DNA of 64,000 nt from the NCBI GenBank assembly GCA_008933805.1, contig WBUH01000013.1, forward strand, positions 78,967 through 142,966, in the 5' to 3' direction. Within the stretch, counting starts at the first letter, position 1; each line of letters begins with the position of its first letter. The notes beneath the pieces were generated by a model. The model had not been told where the DNA came from, ran no database searches, and saw nothing but the letters and a program-made list of their open reading frames with translations. The stretch is from Bacteroidota bacterium (GTDB lineage Bacteria > Bacteroidota > Bacteroidia > UBA8524). Position numbers and translations under genes: made by a program. Shown here one piece after another: positions 35,330-43,882 of this stretch.

Positions 35330-36325
35330 TTAATTAACGGCGCTTTTCATTTGTGCCACTAATTGGGCTATTTGCAGTGCATTTGTTGCTGCACCTTTTC
35401 GCAAATTATCAGCCACTACCCACATGTTTAAACCGTTTTCAACCGAATCGTCCCTACGTATCCTACCCACCAACACTTCATTACGGTTTGCAGCCAACAT
35501 TGGCATTGGATACTTAAAATTCTCAACATCATCTACCACTTCAACTCCCTCTGTGTTTTTCAAAATAGAAAATACATCACCAATCTCGTAGGGTTTTTCA
35601 AACTCAATGTTTATCGCTTCGGAATGTCCCCCAACAACGGGAACACGAACCGCAGTTGCTGTTACTTTAATGTTATTATCACCCAAAATCTTACGGGTTT
35701 CGTGCACCATTTTCATTTCTTCTTTGGTGTACCCGTTATCTAAAAACACATCGCAATGGGGAATGCAATTCATATCAATAGGGTACTTGTAGGCCATTTC
35801 GCCTTCAACTCCCTTACGCTCATTTGTTAATTGTGCTACAGCTTTTTGCCCTGTACCGGTAACCGATTGATAGGTAGATACTACAAGACGTTTGATGGTA
35901 TACTTTTTATGCAACGGAGCCAATGCCATTACCATTTGTATGGTTGAGCAATTGGGATTAGCAATAATCTTATCCTCGGGGGTAATGGTGCTGCCGTTAA
36001 TTTCTGGCACAATCAGTTTTTTAGTTGGGTCCATGCGCCAAGCACTGCTGTTATCAATTACCACAGTACCTACCTCGGCAAACTTAGGGGCCAGTTCTAA
36101 AGAGGTTGACCCGCCGGCTGAGAACAGCGCAATATCAGGACGCTTGCTAATGGCTTCATCAGCACTGATAATGGTAATTTGTTTACCCTTAAATTCAACG
36201 GTTTTTCCTACTGATTTTTCAGAGGCTACTGGATACAATTCACTAACAGGAAAGTTTTCTTCTTCTAAAACTTTCAGCATGATACCACCTACTAATCCGG
36301 TGGCTCCCACTAAGGCTACTTTCAT
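35330..36325 (-). CDS. asd: Aspartate-semialdehyde dehydrogenase
   Basis: 331 aa, full length. NADP loop KVALVGATGLVGGIMLKVLE at the N-terminus, catalytic Cys in IIANPNCSTIQMVMAL near residue 129, and VVSTYQSVTGTGQKAV after it. A catalytic His lies in VPVVGGHSEAINIEFEKP. It reduces aspartyl phosphate to the semialdehyde for lysine, threonine, methionine and diaminopimelate synthesis. It stands outside the sugar operon with 181 bp to the Wza-like gene and 27 bp after the T9SS protein gene. Confidence 0.95.
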   Translation of the reverse strand: MKVALVGATGLVGGIMLKVLEEENFPVSELYPVASEKSVGKTVEFKGKQITIISADEAISKRPDIALFSAGGSTSLELAPKFAEVGTVVIDNSSAWRMDPTKKLIVPEINGSTITPEDKIIANPNCSTIQMVMALAPLHKKYTIKRLVVSTYQSVTGTGQKAVAQLTNERKGVEGEMAYKYPIDMNCIPHCDVFLDNGYTKEEMKMVHETRKILGDNNIKVTATAVRVPVVGGHSEAINIEFEKPYEIGDVFSILKNTEGVEVVDDVENFKYPMPMLAANRNEVLVGRIRRDDSVENGLNMWVVADNLRKGAATNALQIAQLVAQMKSAVN

Positions 36326-36352
36326 TTTTATTTAAATACGATACTTTTACCC

Positions 36353-37840
36353 CTACTGCTTTATCAAGCGTTGGGGGGGCAAAGATACACCGTTTTTGTC
36401 GAGTGCAAGTATCATATATACACCATTTTCCAACCCGCTCACAGCAAGGGTTTCACTAGTCGAAACCAGCACTTGCCTACCTGCTAAATCCACTACACTT
36501 ACCGAAGATATACCGATGGGGCATGAAATGGTTATATCTGAAGTTGCAGGATTGGGGTAAATGTTGACAGACGCAACCGTATTTTCTTCCGAGTTTACGC
36601 TGGTGAAGAATCCTCTTGAAAGTGTGATATCGTTAGTATCCTCACTCATAAATTTATATCCGATAATATCGGCTTCAACTGTCCATTTAAGCTTAGCGTT
36701 CTTCCAGTTTTTGCCGTACTTCTTATCCAAACTGTCGCGAAGGGTAATGTATTTTGCTTTCAACGAAGTGTCTCCAACGGCAGTTGAAAGTCTGAAAACA
36801 GGCTTTTGAAAATTGAAACCGGTTTTGGCAGTATCAAACAAAATAGTGTACGAAGCGGCGTCAGGAAACCCTGAACGGGTGCGGTTCCATGCAAAAAATA
36901 TGGTATCGGTTTGTTTACCGCTTATGGTAAACACTGAGTTATCGATGGGGAATACCGTTCCAAACGGTATATGCTCGTAGCGCATAAGGCCGCGTTGTAA
37001 ACTTACGCGACGACTGGGGGTAATGAACTCCTCATTGTTACCCGTTACTTTCACTGCCCATTTATACGTTTTTGGGGTATTGGTAGGCATACCGTTGTCA
37101 TACATCATTTGAGCCAGGATGTCTTGCCTTAAATCAAACAGCGTATCAAACGGGCTTTGTGGAATTGTAAACGAATATAACGGCGTGCTAAAATCGCCGC
37201 TCATCTCATCAAACATAATGTGATACTGCGCAGTAGCACAACCTGATGGGCAATACGCCTTGTTCCATTGGAATTTTAAATTTATCGAGGCGTTGTCTTC
37301 AACAAAAAAGCTTGAATTGTCTAACGGCATCGCAAGTTTTACGGGAACATATTCGCTACCAAACTGCCCCCTGTTGAAGGTTATGCGCTGCGATGTTGTC
37401 TGACGGTTTTCATACGTGGCATTAGGGCCGGTTGCGTTTACCATCACAATCCAATCAAAAGTGGCCGTTTCACCAATCTTGAATGTTTTTTGCAGCTTGC
37501 TTTTTATGGCTGCCTCCAGCTCACCGGCCAGATAACCGTATTTGATGTTAATGGTTGAATCTTCAAAAAAGCTTGCACAACAAGTAGAACCGATAATCAA
37601 TACCGGATTGTTGAAGTTTCCTCCGGGCGTATCTAATTGCACCGAGTACCTTATCACTGTACCGGGTTGTTGCAAATCAGCGTTTGTCCAAGTAAGGTAC
37701 AGCTTAGTTTCTTTATCTCCCTCTAAATTTATCGTAGCATTGTTAGCCACCGATACAATCGAAAAGTTTTTTGTAAGCTGCGCACTGGCAGCCGTCGCAA
37801 TCCCAATAACTAAAAGCAAAGCGGGTATAACTCTTTTCAT
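36353..37840 (-). CDS. Secreted SusE-like domain protein with T9SS type A sorting signal
   Basis: 495 aa from ATG 37840, which places MKRVIPALLLVIGIATAASA as a clean signal peptide; an earlier in-frame start at 37894 would bury it. Three similar ~120-residue modules follow, each with a pattern like LYLTWTNADLQQPGTVIRYS, LKFQWNKAYCPSGCATAQYH and IFFAWNRTRSGFPDAASYTI, which resembles SusE/SusF starch-binding N-domains. The C-terminal ~75 residues (VNIYPNPATSDITISCPIG ... LENGVYMILAL) are a T9SS type A domain. It is likely a cell-surface or secreted binding protein; the ligand is unknown. Confidence 0.82.
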   Translation of the reverse strand: MKRVIPALLLVIGIATAASAQLTKNFSIVSVANNATINLEGDKETKLYLTWTNADLQQPGTVIRYSVQLDTPGGNFNNPVLIIGSTCCASFFEDSTINIKYGYLAGELEAAIKSKLQKTFKIGETATFDWIVMVNATGPNATYENRQTTSQRITFNRGQFGSEYVPVKLAMPLDNSSFFVEDNASINLKFQWNKAYCPSGCATAQYHIMFDEMSGDFSTPLYSFTIPQSPFDTLFDLRQDILAQMMYDNGMPTNTPKTYKWAVKVTGNNEEFITPSRRVSLQRGLMRYEHIPFGTVFPIDNSVFTISGKQTDTIFFAWNRTRSGFPDAASYTILFDTAKTGFNFQKPVFRLSTAVGDTSLKAKYITLRDSLDKKYGKNWKNAKLKWTVEADIIGYKFMSEDTNDITLSRGFFTSVNSEENTVASVNIYPNPATSDITISCPIGISSVSVVDLAGRQVLVSTSETLAVSGLENGVYMILALDKNGVSLPPQRLIKQ

Positions 37841-37921
37841 CACAGGTTTTGATTTAGGGTGGTTGGTATCTATCTTTGCACAAAGATACCACAAGACAAA
37901 AAATCGTTGCTAATTAATTTA

Positions 37922-37952
37922 TTTGTATTGGTTTAGTTTTTTGCTATCTTTG
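37922..37952 (+). promoter_or_regulatory. rpmH promoter
   Basis: TTTG at 37922-37925, a 19-bp spacer and TATCTTTG at 37945-37952 match the Bacteroidota sigma consensus exactly. The rpmH ATG is at 37977. Confidence 0.85.
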
Positions 37953-37976
37953 CCGTCCTTTAAAAATTAGACTGAC

Positions 37977-38141
37977 ATGGCCCAGAAAAGAACATACCAG
38001 CCTTCTGTAAGGAAGAGAAGAAATAAACACGGATTCAGAGAAAGAATGGCAACCAAGAATGGTCGCAAGACTCTGGCAAGGCGTAGGGCAAGAGGTAGGA
38101 AAAGACTTACCGTGTCTGACGAGAAAAGACATAAGGCTTAA
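37977..38141 (+). CDS. rpmH: 50S ribosomal protein L34
   Basis: 54 aa, highly basic. The sequence [20 protein letters not shown] followed by [20 protein letters not shown] and RKRL is the L34 signature. It is a component of the large ribosomal subunit near the 23S rRNA. A consensus promoter lies 25 bp upstream and a hairpin overlaps its stop codon. It opens the usual rpmH-rnpA-yidD cluster. Confidence 0.97.
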   Translation: MAQKRTYQPSVRKRRNKHGFRERMATKNGRKTLARRRARGRKRLTVSDEKRHKA

Positions 38142-38160
38142 CCCACCGTTAAGCCTTTTT
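38133..38160 (+). terminator. Intrinsic terminator or attenuator overlapping the rpmH stop
   Basis: AAGGCTTAAC (38133-38142) pairs perfectly with GTTAAGCCTT (38148-38157) across a 5-nt loop and is followed by a T run. The stem contains the rpmH TAA. It would reduce read-through from rpmH into rnpA, whose start is 9 bp beyond. Confidence 0.8.
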
Positions 38161-38168
38161 CATTTATA

Positions 38169-38579
38169 TTGCCTTTTGTTTTGGCAAACCAAACGTTCCA
38201 TAAAAGCGAACGACTTGGGTCGAAAAAACACATTGCCCGTTTGTACAGTGAACCAACGGGTTCTTTTTTTTTGTACCCGGTAAAATTTGTGTACCTCGTC
38301 GCGCCCATGCGTGAGGAAGTTCCCGCACAGGTATTAATTAGCGTGCCCAAACGCAATTTTAAAAAAGCCCACGACCGAAACAGGATTAAAAGGCAATTGC
38401 GGGAGATTTATCGAAAAAACAAATCTATTCTATACGATTCTTTAACTTCGAATAAGCAACAGGCGTGCTTTTTGATTGGGTATGTAGGGAAGGAACATAT
38501 TACTTCCGAATTACTTGAACAAAAGCTGGTTCCCTTATTTAAAAAGTTTGCCCATGCAGTGGCTGAAAATAATTCTTAG
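38169..38579 (+). CDS. rnpA: Ribonuclease P protein component
   Basis: 136 aa. [19 protein letters not shown] is the conserved N-terminal region, and [20 protein letters not shown] is the RNR signature that contacts RNase P RNA. The protein assists 5' maturation of tRNAs. No ATG is available: the frame starts with TTG at 38169, or possibly TTG at 38181 (giving MANQTFHK). It follows rpmH and overlaps yidD by 26 bp. Confidence 0.94.
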   Translation: MPFVLANQTFHKSERLGSKKHIARLYSEPTGSFFLYPVKFVYLVAPMREEVPAQVLISVPKRNFKKAHDRNRIKRQLREIYRKNKSILYDSLTSNKQQACFLIGYVGKEHITSELLEQKLVPLFKKFAHAVAENNS

Positions 38580-38787
38580 TGCCCCGCTTATATTACTGGT
38601 TAAGCTGTACCAATGGCTATTATCGCCATTGTTGCCGCCTACGTGCCGCTATACACCCACGTGTTCAGTATATGCTATACAGGCATTAAAAAAATACGGC
38701 CCCCTAAAAGGCGGTTGGCTGGCTGCAAAACGCATACTAAGTTGCAACCCATGGTGGGGCGGACACGGCTACCACCCGTTGAAATAA
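38554..38787 (+). CDS. yidD: Membrane protein insertion efficiency factor YidD
   Basis: 77 aa from ATG 38554. A hydrophobic N-terminal helix ([20 protein letters not shown]) precedes the family signature [19 protein letters not shown] and the ending [13 protein letters not shown]. The three cysteines are conserved in the family. It probably acts with YidC at the inner membrane. An earlier in-frame TTG start is not needed. Confidence 0.94.
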   Translation: MQWLKIILSAPLILLVKLYQWLLSPLLPPTCRYTPTCSVYAIQALKKYGPLKGGWLAAKRILSCNPWWGGHGYHPLK

Positions 38788-38917
38788 TTTACTTATTGCA
38801 ACGTTTTTGGTATTAATAGTTACATAGCTAATTGTATAACTTAACGAGAGATGATATTGTTGCTATCTGATAGCACTAATTACAAACAACGGATTGCCCA
38901 ATAACCGATACCATTGT

Positions 38918-40585
38918 ATGAAACGAGTAAGCACATTTTTTAGAAACCGCCGCAAAACAATTATGATTGGTCTTGCGGTTGTAGGCCTTGGCTTTGCTGC
39001 CTTTAAAAGTGCCGATGACTACTTTGAAATTTCAAAGAACATCGACATTTACACCACTTTGTACAAAGAGGTGAATACCTATTATGTGGATGAAGTGGAG
39101 CCCAGCAAATTGATGCGCGAAGGCATTGATGCGATGTTGAACTCGCTTGACCCTTACACCAATTTTATCAGTGAGAGCGAAATTGAAGACTATCGTTTCC
39201 AAATCACAGGGCAATACGGCGGTATTGGCTCTATGATTGTTAAAAAGGGAGACTATGTAGCCATTAGCGAACCGTATGAAGGATATGCTGCCGCAAAAAA
39301 TGATTTGCGCGCGGGTGATATTTTATTGGAAGCCGACGGTAAAAGCTTAAAAGGGCTAAATGTTGACGGGGTGAGCAAGTTTTTGAAAGGCCAGCCTGAA
39401 ACCGAAGTGAAGCTGAAAATTATGCGCGACGGGGTAGAAATGACTAAGGTGATTAAGCGCGAGGAAATAAAAGTGAAAAACGTGCCTTACTACGGCATGA
39501 TTAACGAGCATACAGGCTATATAGTGCTGGAAGAGTTTAGGAGTGATGCAGGTAAAGAAGTGGCTGATGCGTTGAAAGAATTGAAGAAGAATACCGGACT
39601 AACCTCGGTGATATTGGATTTGAGGGGCAACCCCGGTGGTTTGCTGCACGAGGCTGTAAATATTGTGAATGTGTTTATAGACCGCAACCAATTGGTGGTA
39701 AGCACTAAGGGCAAAGTTACCGAGCAAAACCGCGATTACCGTACTATCAACGTGCCTGTAGACATGGAAATTCCGTTGGTAGTGCTCACCAACAAAGGCT
39801 CTGCCTCGGCATCAGAAATTGTATCGGGCACCATACAAGACCTTGACAGGGGTGTGGTACTTGGCCAACGTACGTATGGAAAAGGTTTGGTACAATCAAC
39901 CCGTATGCTTAGCTACGGCACTCAATTAAAAATCACTACCCAAAAATATTATACTCCAAGCGGTCGTTGCATACAGGCATTGGATTATTCACAACGTAAA
40001 GAAGACGGTACGGTGCCCAATACACCCGATTCATTGCGCAAAGAGTTTAAAACCAAAAACGGCCGCCGTGTATTGGACGGTGCAGGTATAGACCCTGATG
40101 TAAAAACTACACGAACCGAATACAGCAAAATAACCAATAGCCTGATTAGCAAACTGCTGGTTTTTGATTTTGCCAACAAGTACCGCAATACCCATGATAA
40201 AATTGCGAGTGCCAAGGATTTTAAACTTACTGAGGCCGACTGGAAGGACTTTACCAACTTTTTGAAGGATAAGGAGTACGATTACCAAACCGAAACTGAA
40301 AAAGCTCTTGAAGAGTTGAAAAAGAAAGCCGAAGGCGAAAAGTATTACGAAGGCATAAGCAAAAGCTATGAGCAATTGAAAAAGGAACTTGGACACGATA
40401 AAATGGCCGACCTTGAGAAAAACAAAGCTGAGATAATGAAGTTGCTTGAAAAAGAAATTGCTACACGTTACTACTACCAACGAGCTACTTGGGAAGTTGG
40501 TTTTAACGACGACCCTGAAATAACTGAAGCGTTGGCATTGCTAAACGACATGACCCGCTACAAAAAGATTTTGGCAGGACGATAA
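38918..40585 (+). CDS. S41 family C-terminal processing peptidase
   Basis: 555 aa from ATG 38918. An N-terminal membrane anchor or signal (TIMIGLAVVGLGFAAFK) is followed by a CtpA-type cap (YKEVNTYYVDEVEPSKLM), then a PDZ domain near residues 85-165 (GDILLEADGKSLKGLNVDGV). The protease domain has VVLTNKGSASASEIVSGTIQ with the nucleophile Ser and QRTYGKGLVQSTRML with the general-base Lys. A C-terminal helical extension of ~150 residues is charged. It likely degrades or trims periplasmic proteins. It lies 130 bp after yidD on the same strand. Confidence 0.92.
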   Translation: MKRVSTFFRNRRKTIMIGLAVVGLGFAAFKSADDYFEISKNIDIYTTLYKEVNTYYVDEVEPSKLMREGIDAMLNSLDPYTNFISESEIEDYRFQITGQYGGIGSMIVKKGDYVAISEPYEGYAAAKNDLRAGDILLEADGKSLKGLNVDGVSKFLKGQPETEVKLKIMRDGVEMTKVIKREEIKVKNVPYYGMINEHTGYIVLEEFRSDAGKEVADALKELKKNTGLTSVILDLRGNPGGLLHEAVNIVNVFIDRNQLVVSTKGKVTEQNRDYRTINVPVDMEIPLVVLTNKGSASASEIVSGTIQDLDRGVVLGQRTYGKGLVQSTRMLSYGTQLKITTQKYYTPSGRCIQALDYSQRKEDGTVPNTPDSLRKEFKTKNGRRVLDGAGIDPDVKTTRTEYSKITNSLISKLLVFDFANKYRNTHDKIASAKDFKLTEADWKDFTNFLKDKEYDYQTETEKALEELKKKAEGEKYYEGISKSYEQLKKELGHDKMADLEKNKAEIMKLLEKEIATRYYYQRATWEVGFNDDPEITEALALLNDMTRYKKILAGR

Positions 40586-40610
40586 GAGTTTAAGTTTAAC
40601 AGAGATACTA

Positions 40611-40639
40611 AAAAAAATGCGGCCTGAGCCGCATTTTTT
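40611..40639. terminator. Bidirectional terminator between S41 peptidase and rlmD-like genes
   Basis: AAAAAATGCGGC (40612-40623), loop CTGA, GCCGCATTTTTT (40628-40639): a 12-bp perfect stem flanked by A and T runs, serving convergent genes. Confidence 0.93.
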
Positions 40640-40655
40640 ATTTATACCCTTGGGG

Positions 40656-42059
40656 TTATATTTTCTCTAGTAATGCCACGTTTTCAACGTGGGCAGTGTG
40701 CGGGAACATATCAACGGGTTGTATTTTCACAACTCGGTAAGTATCGCGCATCAAGTCAAGGTCGCGGGCTTGTGTGGCAGCATTACAGCTCACATACACC
40801 ACACGGGGCGCGCCTATTTCACATATCTTTTTCACAACATCGGCATGCATGCCTGCACGCGGTGGGTCAGTAATTATCAAATCAGGTGTACCGTTTTTAG
40901 CAATAAAGGCATCGTTCAATACGTCCTTCATATCCCCTGCATAAAATACCGTATTTGTAATGTTATTAAAGGCTGCATTCTCGCGGGCATCGTCAATCGC
41001 TTGCTCAATGTATTCAATCCCTACTACCTTTTTTGCTGTACCGGCCACGTAATTGGCAATAGTGCCCGTACCCGTGTACAAATCATACACTACCTCGTTT
41101 CCGGTTAGCCCTGCAAAGTTTACGGCAATGTTATAAAGGGTTTCAGCTTGGCGGGTATTCGTTTGAAAAAACGATTTAGGCCTCACTTTAAATGTAAGAT
41201 TGCCCAGCTTTTCAAGCATGTGGTCTTTTCCCTTCCACACCAGCACATCTTGGTCGTAAATAGTATCGTTGCGCTTATTATTGATTACGTATAACAACGA
41301 AGTGATTTGCGGGAATGAGGTTTCAATGTACCCCATTACATCATCCATAGCATCCGTATCATTGCCATGAAACATCACTATCACCATCCACTCCCCTACG
41401 GTACTGTTGCGGATAATCAAACCGCGCATCAACCCGTGTTGTTCTCTTAAATCAAAAAAAGTATAGCCTTTGCTGATGGTGTAATTACGCACCGCATTGC
41501 GGATGTTGTTGGCCATATCATCCTGCAACCAGCATTTATCAATATTCAGTACTTTATCAAACCTGCCCGGTATGTGAAAACCAAGAGCGTTTAGTTCGCC
41601 CTTGTCTTCAATATCCATTTCGGTTTTGCTTAGCCAACGTTTGTTGCTAAAGGCATAATCCATTCGGTTGCGGTAAAAACGATTTTCGTCACAACCTTGT
41701 ATGGGTAATACTTCCCCTACCTCAATTTTACCAATCCGTTCAAAGGCATCAATCACCATTTGGTGTTTATTGCGCAATTGCTCGGCATAGTCCATTTGCT
41801 GCCATTTGCAACCGCCACACTCACCAAAATGTGCACAAAACGGTGTAACCCTTTGTGGCGAGGGAGTAACCACCTCAATCACTTCAGCTTCGTAAAAGCT
41901 CTTCTTCTTACCAATCACACGCACATTTACCACATCACCGGGAACGGCACGACGCACAAACACTACTTTATTTTCGTGCCTACCTATACAGTTGCCTTCA
42001 GCTCCGGCGGCTGTAATTTGTAAATTTTCTATGATTAGGGGTTGTTTTGCAGTTCTCAA
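40656..42059 (-). CDS. rlmD: 23S rRNA (uracil-5-)-methyltransferase, RumA/RlmD family
   Basis: 467 aa. An N-terminal TRAM domain (GNCIGRHENKVVFVRRAVPG) is followed by a Cys cluster (PFCAHFGECGGCKWQQMDYA) for an Fe-S cluster. The SAM domain has VVYDLYTGTGTIANYVA, IITDPPRAGMHADVV and catalytic Cys in VVYVSCNAATQARDL. It methylates C5 of a uridine in RNA. RlmD-type 23S specificity is the usual assignment for Bacteroidota, but the exact site is not determinable here. It is monocistronic between terminators. Confidence 0.9.
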   Translation of the reverse strand: MRTAKQPLIIENLQITAAGAEGNCIGRHENKVVFVRRAVPGDVVNVRVIGKKKSFYEAEVIEVVTPSPQRVTPFCAHFGECGGCKWQQMDYAEQLRNKHQMVIDAFERIGKIEVGEVLPIQGCDENRFYRNRMDYAFSNKRWLSKTEMDIEDKGELNALGFHIPGRFDKVLNIDKCWLQDDMANNIRNAVRNYTISKGYTFFDLREQHGLMRGLIIRNSTVGEWMVIVMFHGNDTDAMDDVMGYIETSFPQITSLLYVINNKRNDTIYDQDVLVWKGKDHMLEKLGNLTFKVRPKSFFQTNTRQAETLYNIAVNFAGLTGNEVVYDLYTGTGTIANYVAGTAKKVVGIEYIEQAIDDARENAAFNNITNTVFYAGDMKDVLNDAFIAKNGTPDLIITDPPRAGMHADVVKKICEIGAPRVVYVSCNAATQARDLDLMRDTYRVVKIQPVDMFPHTAHVENVALLEKI

Positions 42060-42109
42060 AGCGGTACAGTAAAAATGGAGGGCAAAGTTAAGGCATTGAC
42101 ACTAAAAGC

Positions 42110-42289
42110 CTATTGAAACAGGAAAATGATGCCTAAAAACACCAATACCATCATCACAACAGCAATAATGTACCATCGTTGCTGACGTTTTCGTACCTGC
42201 GCAGCAATGGCTTCTAACTGTTCCATCGTAACTTTTTTATCGGGCTGTGCCTTTTTAGTGCGTTTGCCGTTGCTTTTATTTTTTGTCAT
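42110..42289 (-). CDS. Small single-pass membrane protein
   Basis: 59 aa from ATG 42289 to TAG 42110. The basic N-terminal half contains MTKNKSNGKRTKKAQPDKKV and MEQLEAIAAQVRKRQQRW. A single hydrophobic helix YIIAVVMMVLVFLGIIFLFQ ends the protein. The architecture, a cytoplasmic basic tail with one C-terminal TM, is credible for a real small protein. It lies 50 bp upstream of rlmD on the same strand and could share its transcript. No homologue is recognised. Confidence 0.65.
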   Translation of the reverse strand: MTKNKSNGKRTKKAQPDKKVTMEQLEAIAAQVRKRQQRWYIIAVVMMVLVFLGIIFLFQ

Positions 42290-42320
42290 TACAGCCCTTG
42301 TTTATCGGGCTTACAAGTAT

Positions 42321-42357
42321 AAAAAAACAGCCGTTAAGTGATACACTTAACGGCTGT
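42321..42357 (-). terminator. Strong intrinsic terminator after the Cry-like gene
   Basis: On the minus strand ACAGCCGTTAAGTG - TAT - CACTTAACGGCTGT is a perfect 14-bp stem followed by seven T residues. It lies 22 bp past the stop of the 42380-43825 gene and separates it from the small membrane protein gene. Confidence 0.93.
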
Positions 42358-42379
42358 AGTATTGTTGTTTTAGTTAGAA

Positions 42380-43825
42380 TTATACCAATATGGGTTTTTC
42401 AACCAAAGTAAGCCAGCCTTGTATAATGGCTGCAGGGTTCTCCAACTTGTCGCTCAATTCAGCCGCTTTTTGGTTTTTATAATTCAAAAGCTCGCTGTTA
42501 CAAAAGGCATCGTAGCGTGGATTTTTGCCACCCTTTTCATCTTGGCCAATCTTTTTCTCTACCGTAGTAGCGGCACCATTATCGTTTACACGTACCCAAT
42601 AATGTACATTGAGCAAGGTTGCATATTTATTGTGTTTTACCGGCTGAAGTCGCTTCGTAAACTTCTCGGCTTTTACTTGTGCTTTGCGGTCGTCTTGTAC
42701 TTTAATCCAAGTTTTAGCAGCAAACTCTGCGTAGTTTTTAGCCATTTTTGCTACGCTGCCTGTTTTGGGCAGACCATAGCTTGATTGAAGCGGTGACTTC
42801 CAACCGTTTTTCTCATCACCGTTATAAGGGTCGATGTTCGCCATTTCTTGAAAAATTGCCAGTTGTAATGCCGCTCCCAGCATAAACACCCCAAAACCGA
42901 CTTTGGCAATTTGGTCTTGTTGTAGCGAGCCTAGCATACCACCGGGACCTGAAAGAAAGGTTTGATCGTACTTTTGAAGTAAATCATACAAACGGCGACG
43001 GTCTTTTTCTAATTTCAAGTTACATACCGATTTGGCAGGTTTATATTCATTGGCAAGTTTATCCACCAAATTAGCAAGTGCACCGTTTATGCTATCAATA
43101 CGACTTTGGTCTACTTTCTGGTCAACAATTTTTGTAATCTCTTTATATACCTCATCAAAATAATCGGGCACACCGGGAGGGAACAAAGCATCCCAAATAG
43201 CTTCGGCGATAAAGCCTCCTATTTTTGAAAGCATAGCACCTCCTATGCCCTTGGCAATTTTCATCGGTAACGATGTTTTACCGCTACCGGCCATAAACTG
43301 TCCACTGGCCATTAGCACTACCTCTTCCTCAATTTGTACTTGTTGCGGCAATGCAACCTTGCCTTCCATTTTCACATTAAGCACAATGTAATACAGGGTT
43401 GCAAGATTTGTAGTACGCTGCAACACAACGGTACCTTGTGGGATTTCCTCTAGCGTATCAGCTAAAGTGGTTACAAAATCTTCTATTACATACTCTTCCG
43501 GTAACAACGGGTATTTATCGTCAGCAGTTTCAAGTAAGCAATCAATACTTTTTTGTAACGTTTTAGTAACCGGTGGTAATTTTTCAGGCGGAGTTAGTTT
43601 AAGTTTTGCCGGCTTGATTGTACCACTGTCTTCAACAGGTGAACCGGGGAAATAGAACTGAGACAACACAGCCATTTTAGCACTGTAATAGCTTTTAGGC
43701 ACCCCGTCTTGCAAAGCACCAAACATTACCATTATTTCTGCGGTTGAAAGTTGTTGAGCAGCTTTAGGAGGTGCCACCTCTTTTGCTACGGCCTTTTGAG
43801 CCTTTGATTGAGTTGATTTTGCCAT
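42380..43825 (-). CDS. Protein with delta-endotoxin (Cry) N-domain-like helical region
   Basis: 481 aa, no obvious signal peptide; N-terminus is Lys/Ala/Pro-rich. Residues ~195-275 read IGGFIAEAIWDALFPPGVPD, YFDEVYKEITKIVDQKVDQS and RIDSINGALANLVDKLANEY, recalling helices 2-4 of three-domain Cry toxins (IWxxFxP, I..LI...I, A...L.GL...Y). Residues ~325-350 (FMLGAALQLAIFQEMANID) parallel the central A..LHLLLL helix. The beta-prism and lectin domains of Cry toxins are not recognised. I infer a pore-forming-type helical bundle. It is 57 bp downstream of a secreted Ig-like protein gene, in one likely transcript. An alternative is an uncharacterised helical protein with chance resemblance. Confidence 0.6.
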   Translation of the reverse strand: MAKSTQSKAQKAVAKEVAPPKAAQQLSTAEIMVMFGALQDGVPKSYYSAKMAVLSQFYFPGSPVEDSGTIKPAKLKLTPPEKLPPVTKTLQKSIDCLLETADDKYPLLPEEYVIEDFVTTLADTLEEIPQGTVVLQRTTNLATLYYIVLNVKMEGKVALPQQVQIEEEVVLMASGQFMAGSGKTSLPMKIAKGIGGAMLSKIGGFIAEAIWDALFPPGVPDYFDEVYKEITKIVDQKVDQSRIDSINGALANLVDKLANEYKPAKSVCNLKLEKDRRRLYDLLQKYDQTFLSGPGGMLGSLQQDQIAKVGFGVFMLGAALQLAIFQEMANIDPYNGDEKNGWKSPLQSSYGLPKTGSVAKMAKNYAEFAAKTWIKVQDDRKAQVKAEKFTKRLQPVKHNKYATLLNVHYWVRVNDNGAATTVEKKIGQDEKGGKNPRYDAFCNSELLNYKNQKAAELSDKLENPAAIIQGWLTLVEKPILV

Positions 43826-43882
43826 GATAGTTATTTTAACTCAAAAGTAAAAAGTTTTAGCAAAATGCAAAACAACCTGCCT

